Of a stretch of 64,000 bases of DNA, positions 52,771 through 61,099 are shown in pieces. The DNA lies in contig JAIQFO010000010.1 of the NCBI GenBank assembly GCA_020073215.1, positions 62,001-126,000 on the forward strand, written 5' to 3'. The notes under the pieces were generated by a model. That model saw only the letters and a list, made by a program, of their open reading frames with translations. It ran no database searches and was not told the origin of the DNA. Origin of the DNA: Terriglobia bacterium (lineage in GTDB: Bacteria > Acidobacteriota > Terriglobia > Terriglobales > Acidobacteriaceae). Both the position numbers and the translations under genes were made by a program. Each line of letters starts with the position of its first letter. Positions within the stretch are counted from its first letter, which is position 1.

Positions 52771-54381
52771 ATGTCCCGTCCGAAACCTCTCGTCCTCATC
52801 ATTCTCGACGGCTGGGGATACCGCGCCGAAACCAAGGCCAACGCCATCGCCCTGGCGCGCAAGCCAACCTACGATCGTTTGCTGCGCGACTATCCGAACA
52901 CGCTGATTCACACCAGCGGCCCGTTCGTCGGCTTGCCGGAAGGCCAAATGGGCAACAGTGAAGTCGGCCACCTGAATATCGGCGCCGGGCGCATCGTGCA
53001 CATGGACATCACCCGCCTCGACCTGATGATCCAGAACGGCGAGTTCTTCTCCCATCCGGTGCTGGTTGCAGCGATGAAGAACGCCTGCATCAGCGGCCGC
53101 AAGCTGCACCTGTTTGGACTGCTGTCCGACGGCGGCGTGCATTCGCGCCAGGAGCATCTCTACGCCCTCCTGAAGATGGCCAGGCAAAACGGAGTCGATC
53201 GCGTTTCCGTTCACGCTTTCATGGATGGCCGCGACACGCTGCCCACCAACGGCGCAGGCTACGTCGAACAACTGCAGCAGAAAATGCGCGAATATAACTC
53301 CGGCAAAATCGCGACCGTCAGCGGACGCTACTACGCCATGGATCGCGACCGCCGCTGGGAGCGCATTGCCAAAGCTTACAGCGCGATCGTCGAGGGCAAA
53401 GCCGAGGGAGGAACGCAAGCCGACGCCGTGCAGGGCATGAAAGAGTCCTACAACAAGGGCGTGACCGACGAGTTCGTGCTGCCATTTGTTTGCACGGATG
53501 GGCGCGGCGTGCCGCTCGCGAAAATCGGCGACGACGATTCCTGCATCTGCTTCAACTTCCGCGCCGACCGCGTACGCGAGATCACGCGCGCGCTATGCCG
53601 TAACAGCGGACTGAACGATAAGGGCGGAAGCGATCTGCCCGGCGCCGCCGATCTTGACGCCACCATCGCCCGCGACCGAGCGCCGAAGAACCTGACCTGC
53701 GTTTGCATGACGCGCTACGACCAGAATTTCAGTTTGCCCGTCGTGATTCCACCGGAGTCTATGGCCAACATTCTGGCCAACGTCATGGGCGGGCTGAAAA
53801 TGCGCAATCTGCGCGTTGCCGAGACCGAGAAATACGCGCACGTGACCTACTTCTTCAATGGCGGTGTGGAACAGCCTTTCCCGGGAGAAGACCGTGTACT
53901 GGTGCAGTCGCCCAAGGTTGCCACCTACGATCTTAAGCCGGAAATGAGCGCCTCCGGAGTTGCCGAGGCCGTCGTCAAAGCCACCAACGACGGCACCTTC
54001 GACGTGATCATCGTAAACTTCGCCAACGCCGACATGGTCGGTCACTCGGGAAAAATCGAGCCCACCATCAAGGCGGTCGAGGCGGTCGATGCCTGCCTGG
54101 GCGAAATCGAAAAAGCGGTCCGCGCCAGGGGCGGAGCGATGCTGATCACCGCCGACCACGGCAATGCCGAAATGATGATCGATCCCGAAACTGGAGGTCC
54201 GCACACAGCGCACACCACGAATCCGGTGCCGTTCATAGTGATTGCCGAAGACGCAAAGCAATTCACGCTCAAGCCCAATGGCTCTCTGCGCGACATTTCC
54301 CCGACGATGCTGGGCATGCTGGGAATCACCGAGCCGAAGGAGATGACGGGCGCGGATTTGCGGGCACCGCGAAAATCTTGA
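52771..54381 (+). CDS. gpmI: 2,3-bisphosphoglycerate-independent phosphoglycerate mutase
   Basis: A 536-residue two-domain metalloenzyme of the alkaline phosphatase superfamily that interconverts 3- and 2-phosphoglycerate. [12 protein letters not shown] gives the first metal Asp; [15 protein letters not shown] has the phosphorylated Ser; [13 protein letters not shown] and [15 protein letters not shown] are in the phosphotransferase domain; [13 protein letters not shown] and [16 protein letters not shown] close the metal site. Length is normal (about 510-540). Upstream sequence (52725-52760) is a stuttering AGCCAA/AGCCAG repeat, with no clear ribosome site. Confidence 0.96.
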   Translation: MSRPKPLVLIILDGWGYRAETKANAIALARKPTYDRLLRDYPNTLIHTSGPFVGLPEGQMGNSEVGHLNIGAGRIVHMDITRLDLMIQNGEFFSHPVLVAAMKNACISGRKLHLFGLLSDGGVHSRQEHLYALLKMARQNGVDRVSVHAFMDGRDTLPTNGAGYVEQLQQKMREYNSGKIATVSGRYYAMDRDRRWERIAKAYSAIVEGKAEGGTQADAVQGMKESYNKGVTDEFVLPFVCTDGRGVPLAKIGDDDSCICFNFRADRVREITRALCRNSGLNDKGGSDLPGAADLDATIARDRAPKNLTCVCMTRYDQNFSLPVVIPPESMANILANVMGGLKMRNLRVAETEKYAHVTYFFNGGVEQPFPGEDRVLVQSPKVATYDLKPEMSASGVAEAVVKATNDGTFDVIIVNFANADMVGHSGKIEPTIKAVEAVDACLGEIEKAVRARGGAMLITADHGNAEMMIDPETGGPHTAHTTNPVPFIVIAEDAKQFTLKPNGSLRDISPTMLGMLGITEPKEMTGADLRAPRKS

Positions 54382-54419
54382 ACCGCCGAGACGCCGAGCA
54401 CGCCGAAGAAGATCTTTTG

Positions 54420-55427
54420 ATGAACCCATCACCCGATCACACAATTCGTATTCTGATTTGCGTTCGCCATCCGTTTGATCAATGGAACGTGCCGGATTGG
54501 TTTGCAGAGCGGTTGCAGCAGATGTTTCCGCAAGTCAAGGTTGTGCATTTGCCAGACTACAAACGCATGGACGAAGAAATCGTCGATGCGGAAATTGTCG
54601 TCGCTTGGTCGGTTCGGCCCCAACAGATTACCGCCGCAAAGAATCTCCGATGGATTCATTCCACGGCGGCGGCGGTTCATCAGCTGATCTTTCCGGAACT
54701 TGTCAACAGCAAGATCATCCTAACCAACGCGCGTGAAGTGCACGGCCCGGTGGTGGCGGAGCACGTCATCGCGCTCATCTTTGCACTAGCCAAGAAAATT
54801 CCAGGATCGGTGCGCCTGCAGGAAAAGCACATTTGGGGGCAGCAAATCCTGTGGGATGAACTGCCTCGAGTCCGAGAGGTTGCGGGCGCAACCGTCGGCA
54901 TAGTGGGCCTGGGCAGCATCGGGCGGCCGGTGGTCAAGAGCGCGAAAGCTCTAGCCATGCGGGTGATCGCAGTGCGCGAGCATCCGGAGAAGGGGAGTGA
55001 AGGCGCGGACAAAGTATTCGGCCCGGCACAAATCGACGAAATCTTCCGCCAAGCCGATTACATCGTGCTGGCCGCGCCCGTTACCGCCGGCACCAAGGCA
55101 ATTGTGAACGCCGAACGCCTTGCGCTCATGAACCCCGGCGCCTGCCTGATCAACGTCGGCCGCGGCCCGCTGGTGGATGAACCCGCGCTCGCCGCCGCTT
55201 TGCGTGAAAAGAAAATCGGCGGTGCCGCGCTCGACGTGTTTCCGAAAGAACCGCTGGCCGCCGATTCTCCATTGTGGGACGTTCCCAATCTCCTGATCAC
55301 CCCACACACAGCAGCGCTGACCGACAGGGTATGGGAGCGCCATTACGCCCTGTTCTCAGAAAATCTCCGCCTCTATATAACCGGCCAACCTCTGCTGGCA
55401 GTGGTGGATAAGCACAAAGGATACTGA
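54420..55427 (+). CDS. D-2-hydroxyacid dehydrogenase family protein
   Basis: A 335-residue NAD-dependent dehydrogenase. TVGIVGLGSIGRPVVKSAKA binds NAD; LAAPVTAGTKAIVNAERLAL, INVGRGPLVDEPALAAAL with catalytic Arg, ALDVFPKEPL with catalytic Glu, and ITPHTAALTD with catalytic His are all present. The N-terminal catalytic domain (residues 1-95) resembles phosphoglycerate and glyoxylate reductases. It follows gpmI closely, so it could act on hydroxypyruvate or glyoxylate. The ATG at 54420 is preferred; in-frame text upstream comes from a dispersed repeat (CCGCCGAGACGCCGAGCACG). Confidence 0.9.
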   Translation: MNPSPDHTIRILICVRHPFDQWNVPDWFAERLQQMFPQVKVVHLPDYKRMDEEIVDAEIVVAWSVRPQQITAAKNLRWIHSTAAAVHQLIFPELVNSKIILTNAREVHGPVVAEHVIALIFALAKKIPGSVRLQEKHIWGQQILWDELPRVREVAGATVGIVGLGSIGRPVVKSAKALAMRVIAVREHPEKGSEGADKVFGPAQIDEIFRQADYIVLAAPVTAGTKAIVNAERLALMNPGACLINVGRGPLVDEPALAAALREKKIGGAALDVFPKEPLAADSPLWDVPNLLITPHTAALTDRVWERHYALFSENLRLYITGQPLLAVVDKHKGY

Positions 55428-55472
55428 TTTCGAAACCTTGCCATTTTCCGGAGTTCGTGGCACAAGAACACG

Positions 55473-55550
55473 TTGTCATCCTGAGCGAAGCGAAGGACCT
55501 GCTGTCTCTTGCACTAATTAAGAAAGCAGGTCCTTCGCTCAGGATGACAA
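55473..55550. repeat. Palindromic dispersed repeat, copy B
   Basis: Left arm begins TTGTCATCCTGAGCGAAG and the right arm (55526-55550) is its complement except for a five-base bulge (GCGAA doubled on the left). It shares 32 identical bases with 51976-52007. It separates the convergent dehydrogenase and TonB-like genes and may act as a terminator. Confidence 0.8.
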
Positions 55551-55590
55551 ACTAAATCCTTGTCACGGAATTTGCGGCTCCTAGGACACC

Positions 55591-57747
55591 CTATCGCGTA
55601 TCGATCCCGAACCCTAAAAATGCATTTACTTCCACCGGCTCATTCCCCCGAAATGCCGGACGGAATTTCCAGTTCTGCAGAGCCACCAGAATCCGCGAAG
55701 TCGTCTCGGCCGCGCCGGGCTCAAGCACCTTGACGTCTTTGAGGTTCCCCGACCGGTCAAGAATGCAGGCAAACACCACGTAAGTCGGACGCAGTCCATG
55801 GGGCAGTTCATCGCGTATCGGCTCCGGCTTCGTCAGGTCTCCCGAGTAAGGGTGCGCGGCGGAGGAAGCGTCGGCATACTGCATCACGGCAGTTCCGAGC
55901 GACGTTTCGATGTAAATAGAGTAGTTGTCGCCCTTCAATTGACCGTAGCGATTGAAGACGCCGCCGGAGCTTGAGGTGGCTTTCACCGTGTAGCTAGGCC
56001 CACCGTGAGCCCTGGTCGAAGAGCGGCCGGGACCGCTCGCCTGGGCGTCGTCGGGAGATCCGAAGCTCGGCAGATTGACGGTGGTAGTGCCGCCCTCGAC
56101 CGATACGCCGGGAACAGCGGGCGTGCCGCTGGTGCCCGATCCCGCTCCGCCCGCGCCAGGATACGGCGAAATGCCGCCGCGTGCGTTGGGATCGGAGCCG
56201 CGTCCTGCGCCTGCTTTTCCCGCGCCTGAGCCTTCGCCTTGCAATCCGCTGCCGGGACCATTGCCCTTGCCGATGCCCGCTCCGCCGCCGCTGCCGCCGA
56301 GACCAGTTTTTGCGGTGCCGCCGGGCGACATGGCAAGCGCGCCCCCGCCGGTCGAGTTCGGGAGTCCAACTTTTGTTCCAGGTTTATTCGACATGACGAC
56401 CCCGTTGCCGGCGGCGTTTCCTCCGCTATTACTCGGTGGAGCGACGGAAGAACCGAGGTCGAGCGGACCGCCGGCGCCGGCTCCCTTATTGCCGCGTCCG
56501 CTGCCGGAGAGGCCCTTGCCTCCGCCGAGGCTCGGCGGAGGTGGTACGACGTTAGCCGAGCCCAGCAGCGAACCCGCGGAATTGCCGGACCGTGCGCCGC
56601 TGTTTCCTCGCTGAGAGCCTGCGCCACCAATGCTAGCCGGAGGGGGCACAACCTGCGGCGTAAGGCTGGCCGCGCCCGATCTCGCCAGTGAACCTCCGCC
56701 CGACGCGCTGGGTGGCGGAGGCACGGGCATGGCCCGCAGGTCGCCAGTGTTGGAGCTTCCCCAACTGTTGAGATCGCGGCTCACCTGCGACGGCGGCGGC
56801 GCAATGACGGCCGGAGCTGGCAGCGCCATCTTGGAAGTGGATGACACGTCGCGCGCGGGCGCGGAAACCGGAGGCGCGACCACGTCCGCGGTTTGCGCCA
56901 TTGGAACGCGGGAACTCGCCAAGTCACGCTGCGCATCGCGCGGAGCCGGAGCGATGACCGTCGGCGCCAGCGGCGTTGAAGTCGGCATCTTGTCGCGCGA
57001 GACATTAGGCGCTGGTGGAATGACTATCGAATTGACGATAGACGCGCTCAGGGTGGGCGAAGTGCGCGTGCTGGCGTGAGAAACCTCGGGCGCGGGAGGG
57101 ACGATGTTAGTCGCCAGCGTGTTGGTAATGTGTCTTGCCGATGCGTTCAGCTCCGGCGTTGGAGCCACGGGGCTCAGCGCAGGCAGAATCGGCGCTGTGA
57201 GAGCAGAGCGCAATCCTTCAGCGGGCGGTGGTCCAGGATTCGCTTTGAGGGCGAGTAGATTGGCGACCGCGGAATCCGAATGAGGCAGATTGACCTTGGG
57301 AGCGTCCACAACTTTCTCGACGGGCTTGTCGCCGCGCGCCACGCGGATGGTCTGAGTACGGTGGTGGGCCTGCTCGCCACCGGCGCGTCCCGACTTGCCA
57401 GCTTCGGCTCCGCCTCGGTCTTCGGTTCGCGGCAACTCGTCGGCGGAGTAATAGATGACGTCCCATTGCAGACGAACGGGAGGAGCCGGCACCTGAAGAC
57501 TCGCAAAGCGTTCGGGGAGCACGATGATCGCAATCACGAGCAGGCATTCGAGCAGCCAGCAGGCCAGCATGCCGCGATAGGGGAAGATGCCAATGGGCGC
57601 TTCTCCGGCCAAAGCCTTTGGAGGGCGGGCGAGCGCGGGGCGGAACGCGGTCTTGAACTCGTCCCAGCGAGAAGACCATTCGATCAGCAGGTGGGGCGGC
57701 TCGGGCCACTGGTCGACTATCTCGGGAATGGTGACGACTTCGGACAT
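55591..57747 (-). CDS. Very long TonB-like energy transducer, Pro/Gly-rich
   Basis: A 718-residue protein. One membrane helix (about residues 58-78, GMLACWLLECLLVIAIIVLP) follows a cytosolic segment of 55 residues. A very long periplasmic linker (about 100-600) first has repeated units of the type VVPPAP-x-SRD (IVPPAPEVS, VIPPAPNVSRD, VIAPAPRDAQRD, VIAPPPSQVSRD, VVPPPAS, VVPPPPS) and then Gly/Ser-rich low-complexity sequence. The C-terminus (about 630-718; LRPTYVVFACILDRSGNLKD, ALQNWKFRPAFRGNEPVEV) is a TonB_C domain. Normal TonB is about 240 residues. It probably energises the large Oar-type receptors. No exbB or exbD gene is adjacent. Confidence 0.88.
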   Translation of the reverse strand: MSEVVTIPEIVDQWPEPPHLLIEWSSRWDEFKTAFRPALARPPKALAGEAPIGIFPYRGMLACWLLECLLVIAIIVLPERFASLQVPAPPVRLQWDVIYYSADELPRTEDRGGAEAGKSGRAGGEQAHHRTQTIRVARGDKPVEKVVDAPKVNLPHSDSAVANLLALKANPGPPPAEGLRSALTAPILPALSPVAPTPELNASARHITNTLATNIVPPAPEVSHASTRTSPTLSASIVNSIVIPPAPNVSRDKMPTSTPLAPTVIAPAPRDAQRDLASSRVPMAQTADVVAPPVSAPARDVSSTSKMALPAPAVIAPPPSQVSRDLNSWGSSNTGDLRAMPVPPPPSASGGGSLARSGAASLTPQVVPPPASIGGAGSQRGNSGARSGNSAGSLLGSANVVPPPPSLGGGKGLSGSGRGNKGAGAGGPLDLGSSVAPPSNSGGNAAGNGVVMSNKPGTKVGLPNSTGGGALAMSPGGTAKTGLGGSGGGAGIGKGNGPGSGLQGEGSGAGKAGAGRGSDPNARGGISPYPGAGGAGSGTSGTPAVPGVSVEGGTTTVNLPSFGSPDDAQASGPGRSSTRAHGGPSYTVKATSSSGGVFNRYGQLKGDNYSIYIETSLGTAVMQYADASSAAHPYSGDLTKPEPIRDELPHGLRPTYVVFACILDRSGNLKDVKVLEPGAAETTSRILVALQNWKFRPAFRGNEPVEVNAFLGFGIDTR

Positions 57748-58184
57748 GGTTTCGACTGCGTTTTGGGCTACGTTATTTCTCGGGGGTTCGTAGTAGTCTA
57801 GTGTGCCAGAAGGATGCTCTGATTATCGCGGCGACCGCAGTGTTTTGTGCCTTTTTTTTCTCGAACCCATGGAACGGAATCTTACGGGCGCTTGGAACGT
57901 CGCGCTCGAATTGCTGGTCAAGGTGGGCTGGATGTCAGGATGACTCGGCCTAGGTGGTGGGAATCGGGCCTGGACCCCTCTGGTAGCGGTCTTTCAAAAT
58001 CAAGGACTTAGCGCTTACGAGACGCCAGGTCTTTGAGGAATAAGGACTTATAGGTAAGGTATTTATAAATCAATAACTTAGGTCGAATTTCAAGTTTATT
58101 CTCCGGACCGTTCCCAGCCAAGTCTTTGAGAAATAAATACTTTAGCGGTCATGAAGGGGGGTGTGCTCTCGCGACGTTGGATGG
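57748..58184. other. AT-rich intergenic region with direct repeats
   Basis: The region upstream of the TonB-like gene has no recognisable gene. Its left part should contain the promoter of that gene. The part 57985-58145 is notably AT-rich and holds four copies of a 22-base repeat, listed separately. An antisense frame through 58096-58584 is a by-product of the inverted repeats. Confidence 0.5.
57989..58143. repeat. Four copies of a 22-base direct repeat
   Basis: Copies start at 57989, 58029, 58059 and 58122, each 22 bases long, of the form GTCTTT-n-A-nn-AAT-n-A-nn-ACTTA. Examples of the ends are CAAGGACTTA, TAAGGACTTA, CAATAACTTA and AAATACTTT. Copies differ at four to eight positions. Spacing is irregular (40, 30 and 63 bases), so this is not a CRISPR array. 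Confidence 0.65.
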
Positions 58185-58588
58185 CAAGGTGCCCCAGGTT
58201 CGCGCCCGTCTTTTGGGCGCTAACCTGGGCGACGGCGAAACTGGGTGGCGTACCTACAATCGTGTACTTCCCGGGAGTTGCTGCGCGGCGTAAGTTTTGG
58301 TCATGCCCAGCGGTGTTCGGCGCTTTCACGAATCCGGGCAATGTCATTTTGTAACTTTTAGTTGTTACCGCCGTCGTCCCTATTTCGTATCCGCCGAGGT
58401 GTTCGATCTGTTCGTTCAGTGCCTGGAGGATATGCGCCTCCATTTCGATGTCTGTGTGTATGGGTACGTTGTCATGCCGGAGCACGTTCATCTGCTGTTG
58501 AGCGAGCCTGCTGCCTTCGCCCGCGATTGCTCTTCCCAGGGTTCCCAGGTTAGCGCCCAAAAGACGGGCGCGAACCTGGGGCACCTTG
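58185..58588. mobile_element. RAYT remnant flanked by perfect 45-bp inverted repeats
   Basis: The sequence at 58185-58229 recurs exactly as its reverse complement at 58544-58588. Each 45-base arm is itself a hairpin: CCAGGTTCGCGCCC and GGGCGCTAACCTGG around GTCTTTT. Between them lies a truncated REP-associated tyrosine transposase. This is the layout of a REP/RAYT element (a transposase with flanking REP hairpins), apparently decayed in the gene but not in its ends. Confidence 0.75.
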
Positions 58589-58626
58589 CACCTCCCCGCG
58601 CCTTCCGATCTCTTGTTACTTCTTGA
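58303..58626 (+). pseudogene. Truncated REP-associated tyrosine transposase (RAYT, Y1_Tnp)
   Basis: The N-terminal 70 residues are typical of RAYT proteins: GVRRFHESGQCHFVTFSCYR, then a short helix region, and YGYVVMPEHVHLLLSEP with the HUH metal-binding His pair (HVH). After this the frame runs into the right inverted repeat (SAQKTGANLGHL) and ends at 58626. The C-terminal helix with the catalytic Tyr, normally 40-60 residues further on, is missing, so the protein is inactive as a transposase. The coding start ATG 58303 matches the family start MP-x-G-x-R-R. Confidence 0.8.
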
Positions 58627-58632
58627 CTTGGT

Positions 58633-59028
58633 TCAGGCGGCTTCGGTGTGAACGGGGCGTTCTTCGAAGGAAATATCTACCTGGTCGCCTACTACGGTCA
58701 TCGACTCGCGGACGGCGCCCGTGGGAAGCTCGAGCACGGAAGCGGCGCGGATGAAAACGGCGGCCATGCGCCAGGGCTTGAGGCCCTCTTCAATGTGGAC
58801 AACAACACGCTCACGATCCAGATACACGGCGTCGATGGCGAACCGCATGGCGAAGGTATGAATGCCGTGGGAAGGGTTAATCCACAGTCCCTGGCCACGG
58901 GAGAAGCGCGACGAATCCGTAGCCATAAGGCCGCGAAAGCGCGACCAGTGGGTCCGCGCGATCAGGAGATCGGTTGCGAGATAGGTGGTGCGGGTGCGAT
59001 TGAAAGCGTATCCCTTTGGCAGAGCCAT
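58633..59028 (-). CDS. DUF192-family protein
   Basis: A 131-residue small protein of the DUF192 family. GLWINPSHGIHTFAMRFAID followed by AVYLDRERVVV is the family hallmark (usually GLWI-nC-xx-IHTF-x-M-x-FPID); here the frequent Cys is Ser. FRGLM before it is also typical. No signal peptide is present, in contrast to many family members. Function is unknown. It follows tadC after a stuttering repeat spacer and often accompanies Tad loci in related genomes, which I state from general memory only. Confidence 0.85.
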   Translation of the reverse strand: MALPKGYAFNRTRTTYLATDLLIARTHWSRFRGLMATDSSRFSRGQGLWINPSHGIHTFAMRFAIDAVYLDRERVVVHIEEGLKPWRMAAVFIRAASVLELPTGAVRESMTVVGDQVDISFEERPVHTEAA

Positions 59029-59040
59029 TGAATCATTTAA

Positions 59041-59092
59041 TCATTGAGACATTGAATCATTGACTCAACACCTCAATGATTCAATGACTCAA
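59041..59092. repeat. Stuttering AATGATTC/AATGACTC word repeat
   Basis: Words such as TTGAATCATTGA and CAATGATTCAATGACTCAAT alternate and pair with each other to form a hairpin in the tadC-DUF192 spacer. Confidence 0.6.
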
Positions 59093-59096
59093 TACT

Positions 59097-60014
59097 TTAC
59101 CGTTTTATCCCGGCGGCGGCCGGCATGAAGATGTGCAACAACTGAATAACGGCCGGCCCGACGGTGACCACAATCAGGGAAGGCATCACAAACAGCACCA
59201 GCGGAATGATCATTTTGACGGTCGTCTTGGCAGCCTGTTCTTCGGCGCGCTGGCGGCGTTCGGTGCGCAGGGAATCGGAATGCACGCGCAAGGCCTGGGC
59301 CACGCTGGTGCCGAAGCGATCGGTCTGAATCAGCGTGCCGACCAGCGAGTGGATGTCCTCGACCCCGGTGCGCTCGGCGAGATTGCGGAGCGCTTCGACG
59401 CGAGGTTTTCCCGCCCGGGTTTCGAGGTTGAACAAGTGGAATTCCGCGCTCAGTTCCGGGTGCGCGGTGGCCAGGTCCTGGCCCACCCGCAGCAGGGCCT
59501 GATCCAGAGAGAGGCCTGCTTCCACGCAGATCACGGTTAAGTCCAAGCCATCGGGCAGGCCGAGGCGAATCCGTCGTTGCCGTTCCTGCAGCTTCTTCTT
59601 CAGAATGAATCGCGGAAGGAAAAAGCCGAACCCGGTGACCCCTGCGAGCAGCAGGAGCGAATCGAATCCGGTAAACACAAAAACCGAGAAGAAGCCAAGG
59701 GCGGCGCAGAAGACGCGCAAACCACGATAGATGGTGACGTGTTGCGGGTTGCGATATCCCGCCTGTATCAGCCACGTTCGGGTCTGGGAACCCTCGGCGG
59801 ACGAGACCGGCAAGGCGCGGCTGAGGGGATCGAGCGCCTGCTGCATACGTTCGCGGATAGCGGGTTTTACCTCAGTTTTGGGGCGCTGCCAGCCGATTTC
59901 GCGCAACCGCGATCCGAGCACCGAAGAGGGAACAACCGTGGCTGCCGCAAAGGCGAACACGACCACGGCAATGGTGATGAAAACGACAATCGAGAGTATC
60001 AGCGACAGCGCCAT
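59097..60014 (-). CDS. tadC: Tad secretion inner-membrane protein TadC (GspF family)
   Basis: A 305-residue type II secretion F-domain protein. N-terminal helix (LILSIVVFITIAVVVFAFAAA), two further helices near 100-130 (FFSVFVFTGFDSLLLLAGVT) and a C-terminal helix (MIIPLVLFVMPSLIVVTVG) enclose the T2SSF domain with GLPDGLDLTVICVEAGLSLD and EDIHSLVGTLIQTDRFGTS. TadC pairs with TadB as the membrane platform for Flp pilus assembly. The gene follows tadB on the same strand after a spacer of about 115 bases that is filled by a repeat. Confidence 0.93.
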   Translation of the reverse strand: MALSLILSIVVFITIAVVVFAFAAATVVPSSVLGSRLREIGWQRPKTEVKPAIRERMQQALDPLSRALPVSSAEGSQTRTWLIQAGYRNPQHVTIYRGLRVFCAALGFFSVFVFTGFDSLLLLAGVTGFGFFLPRFILKKKLQERQRRIRLGLPDGLDLTVICVEAGLSLDQALLRVGQDLATAHPELSAEFHLFNLETRAGKPRVEALRNLAERTGVEDIHSLVGTLIQTDRFGTSVAQALRVHSDSLRTERRQRAEEQAAKTTVKMIIPLVLFVMPSLIVVTVGPAVIQLLHIFMPAAAGIKR

Positions 60015-60017
60015 GGG

Positions 60018-60123
60018 TCAGTTCCCAGTTCTCAGTTCCCAGTTCTCAGTTCTCAGTTCTCAGTAAGAGCCAAACCTAAGGTTCGCCGGTCTTACTGAGA
60101 ACTGAGAACTGAAAACTGAGAAC
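60018..60123. repeat. Stuttering CAGTTCTC word repeat with inverted copy
   Basis: About six words of CAGTTCTC/CAGTTCCC (60019-60064) face ACTGAGAACTGAGAACTG (60094-60121) on the other side of a 30-base loop. The whole forms a long hairpin in the tadB-tadC spacer. Confidence 0.7.
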
Positions 60124-60130
60124 TTCATTT

Positions 60131-61096
60131 CTACACCTGAATCCGGATAATTCTGCGAATCACAAAGTAGCCCAGCGTCTGCAAAGTAATGGCGACGACA
60201 ATGGCGACGTGTCCCAGCCATTCCTTGAACAGGGGGAGGATGAAACTCGGGTTGATGATGAGCATCATCACCACAATGGTGGGTGGAAGCGCCATGAGCA
60301 GCAGCATGGTGAGACGTCCCTGGGCGGTGTGGACGCGGACCTGGCGCAGGATTTTGAAGCGTTCGCGGATGACGTAAGAAAGGTTGTCAAGAATCTCGGC
60401 AAGATTGCCACCGGTTTCCCGCTGCAACATCACCGCCGTCACGAAGAACTTGACGTCCACCAGAGGAATGCGATCGGCCAGGTTGAGCAGGGCATCGCGG
60501 ACCGGCAGGCCGAATTTCTGTTCTTCGAAGAGCTGGCGAAATTCTCCGCCCACGGGTTCCGCGACCTCGTTGGCAATCAACTCGACGGCGGTGGTAAAGG
60601 CGTGTCCGGCGCGGACCGCGCGGGCCAGGGTGTCGATCGCCTCGGGAAACTTCTCCTCAAATTTCTGGAAGCGTTTGTTCCGCTTATGGGAGGCATAGGC
60701 GTAGGGAACAAAAAAACCGAGCAGAGCGCCGGCCCAGCCGAACATGAGGTTGCCGCCCGCAAAAAATGCGACGGGGGCGAGAACCAACGCCGACACGGCG
60801 CAAAGCATCAGGAAGTTTCCCGCGCGAACGTCCACATTTCCCTGCGCCAGCATTTTCTGCAGAAGCGAGACTCGCTCCGAGCGGCGAAGCCAGGTGTCGA
60901 AGGCCGGTATTCGGCTGAGCACTTCGTCGCGCAGCAAAGCCACTTCCGGCGTAGGCTCGGCGCCGGGTTGCTGAACCAAAGAGAGGCGATCGCGAAGAAC
61001 GCGGGCCCGTGCCTGGCGCTCATCCAGCAACGACACGGCGGAAAAAACCGCCACCGTAACCACCACGAACACCAGCAAAGCGGTCAGCAAGTGCAT
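60131..61096 (-). CDS. tadB: Tad secretion inner-membrane protein TadB (GspF family)
   Basis: A 321-residue T2SSF-domain protein. One N-terminal helix (LLTALLVFVVVTVAVFSAVS), a pair near residues 90-130 (LMLCAVSALVLAPVAFFAG) and two C-terminal helices (LLLMALPPTIVVMMLII; VAIVVAITLQTLGYFVI) surround the core FEEKFPEAIDTLARAVRAGH and LVDVKFFVTAVMLQRETGGN-LAEILDNL. It is the partner of TadC. Only three bases separate it from the cpaF stop. Confidence 0.93.
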   Translation of the reverse strand: MHLLTALLVFVVVTVAVFSAVSLLDERQARARVLRDRLSLVQQPGAEPTPEVALLRDEVLSRIPAFDTWLRRSERVSLLQKMLAQGNVDVRAGNFLMLCAVSALVLAPVAFFAGGNLMFGWAGALLGFFVPYAYASHKRNKRFQKFEEKFPEAIDTLARAVRAGHAFTTAVELIANEVAEPVGGEFRQLFEEQKFGLPVRDALLNLADRIPLVDVKFFVTAVMLQRETGGNLAEILDNLSYVIRERFKILRQVRVHTAQGRLTMLLLMALPPTIVVMMLIINPSFILPLFKEWLGHVAIVVAITLQTLGYFVIRRIIRIQV

Positions 61097-61099
61097 CCG

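Noticed and set aside
57989..58143. CRISPR array
   Set aside because: There are only four diverged repeats with irregular spacing of 30-63 bases, and no cas gene in the window.
58096..58584. 162-codon minus-strand frame across the RAYT element
   Set aside because: Its two ends are encoded by the two inverted repeats, and the middle is antisense to the RAYT remnant.
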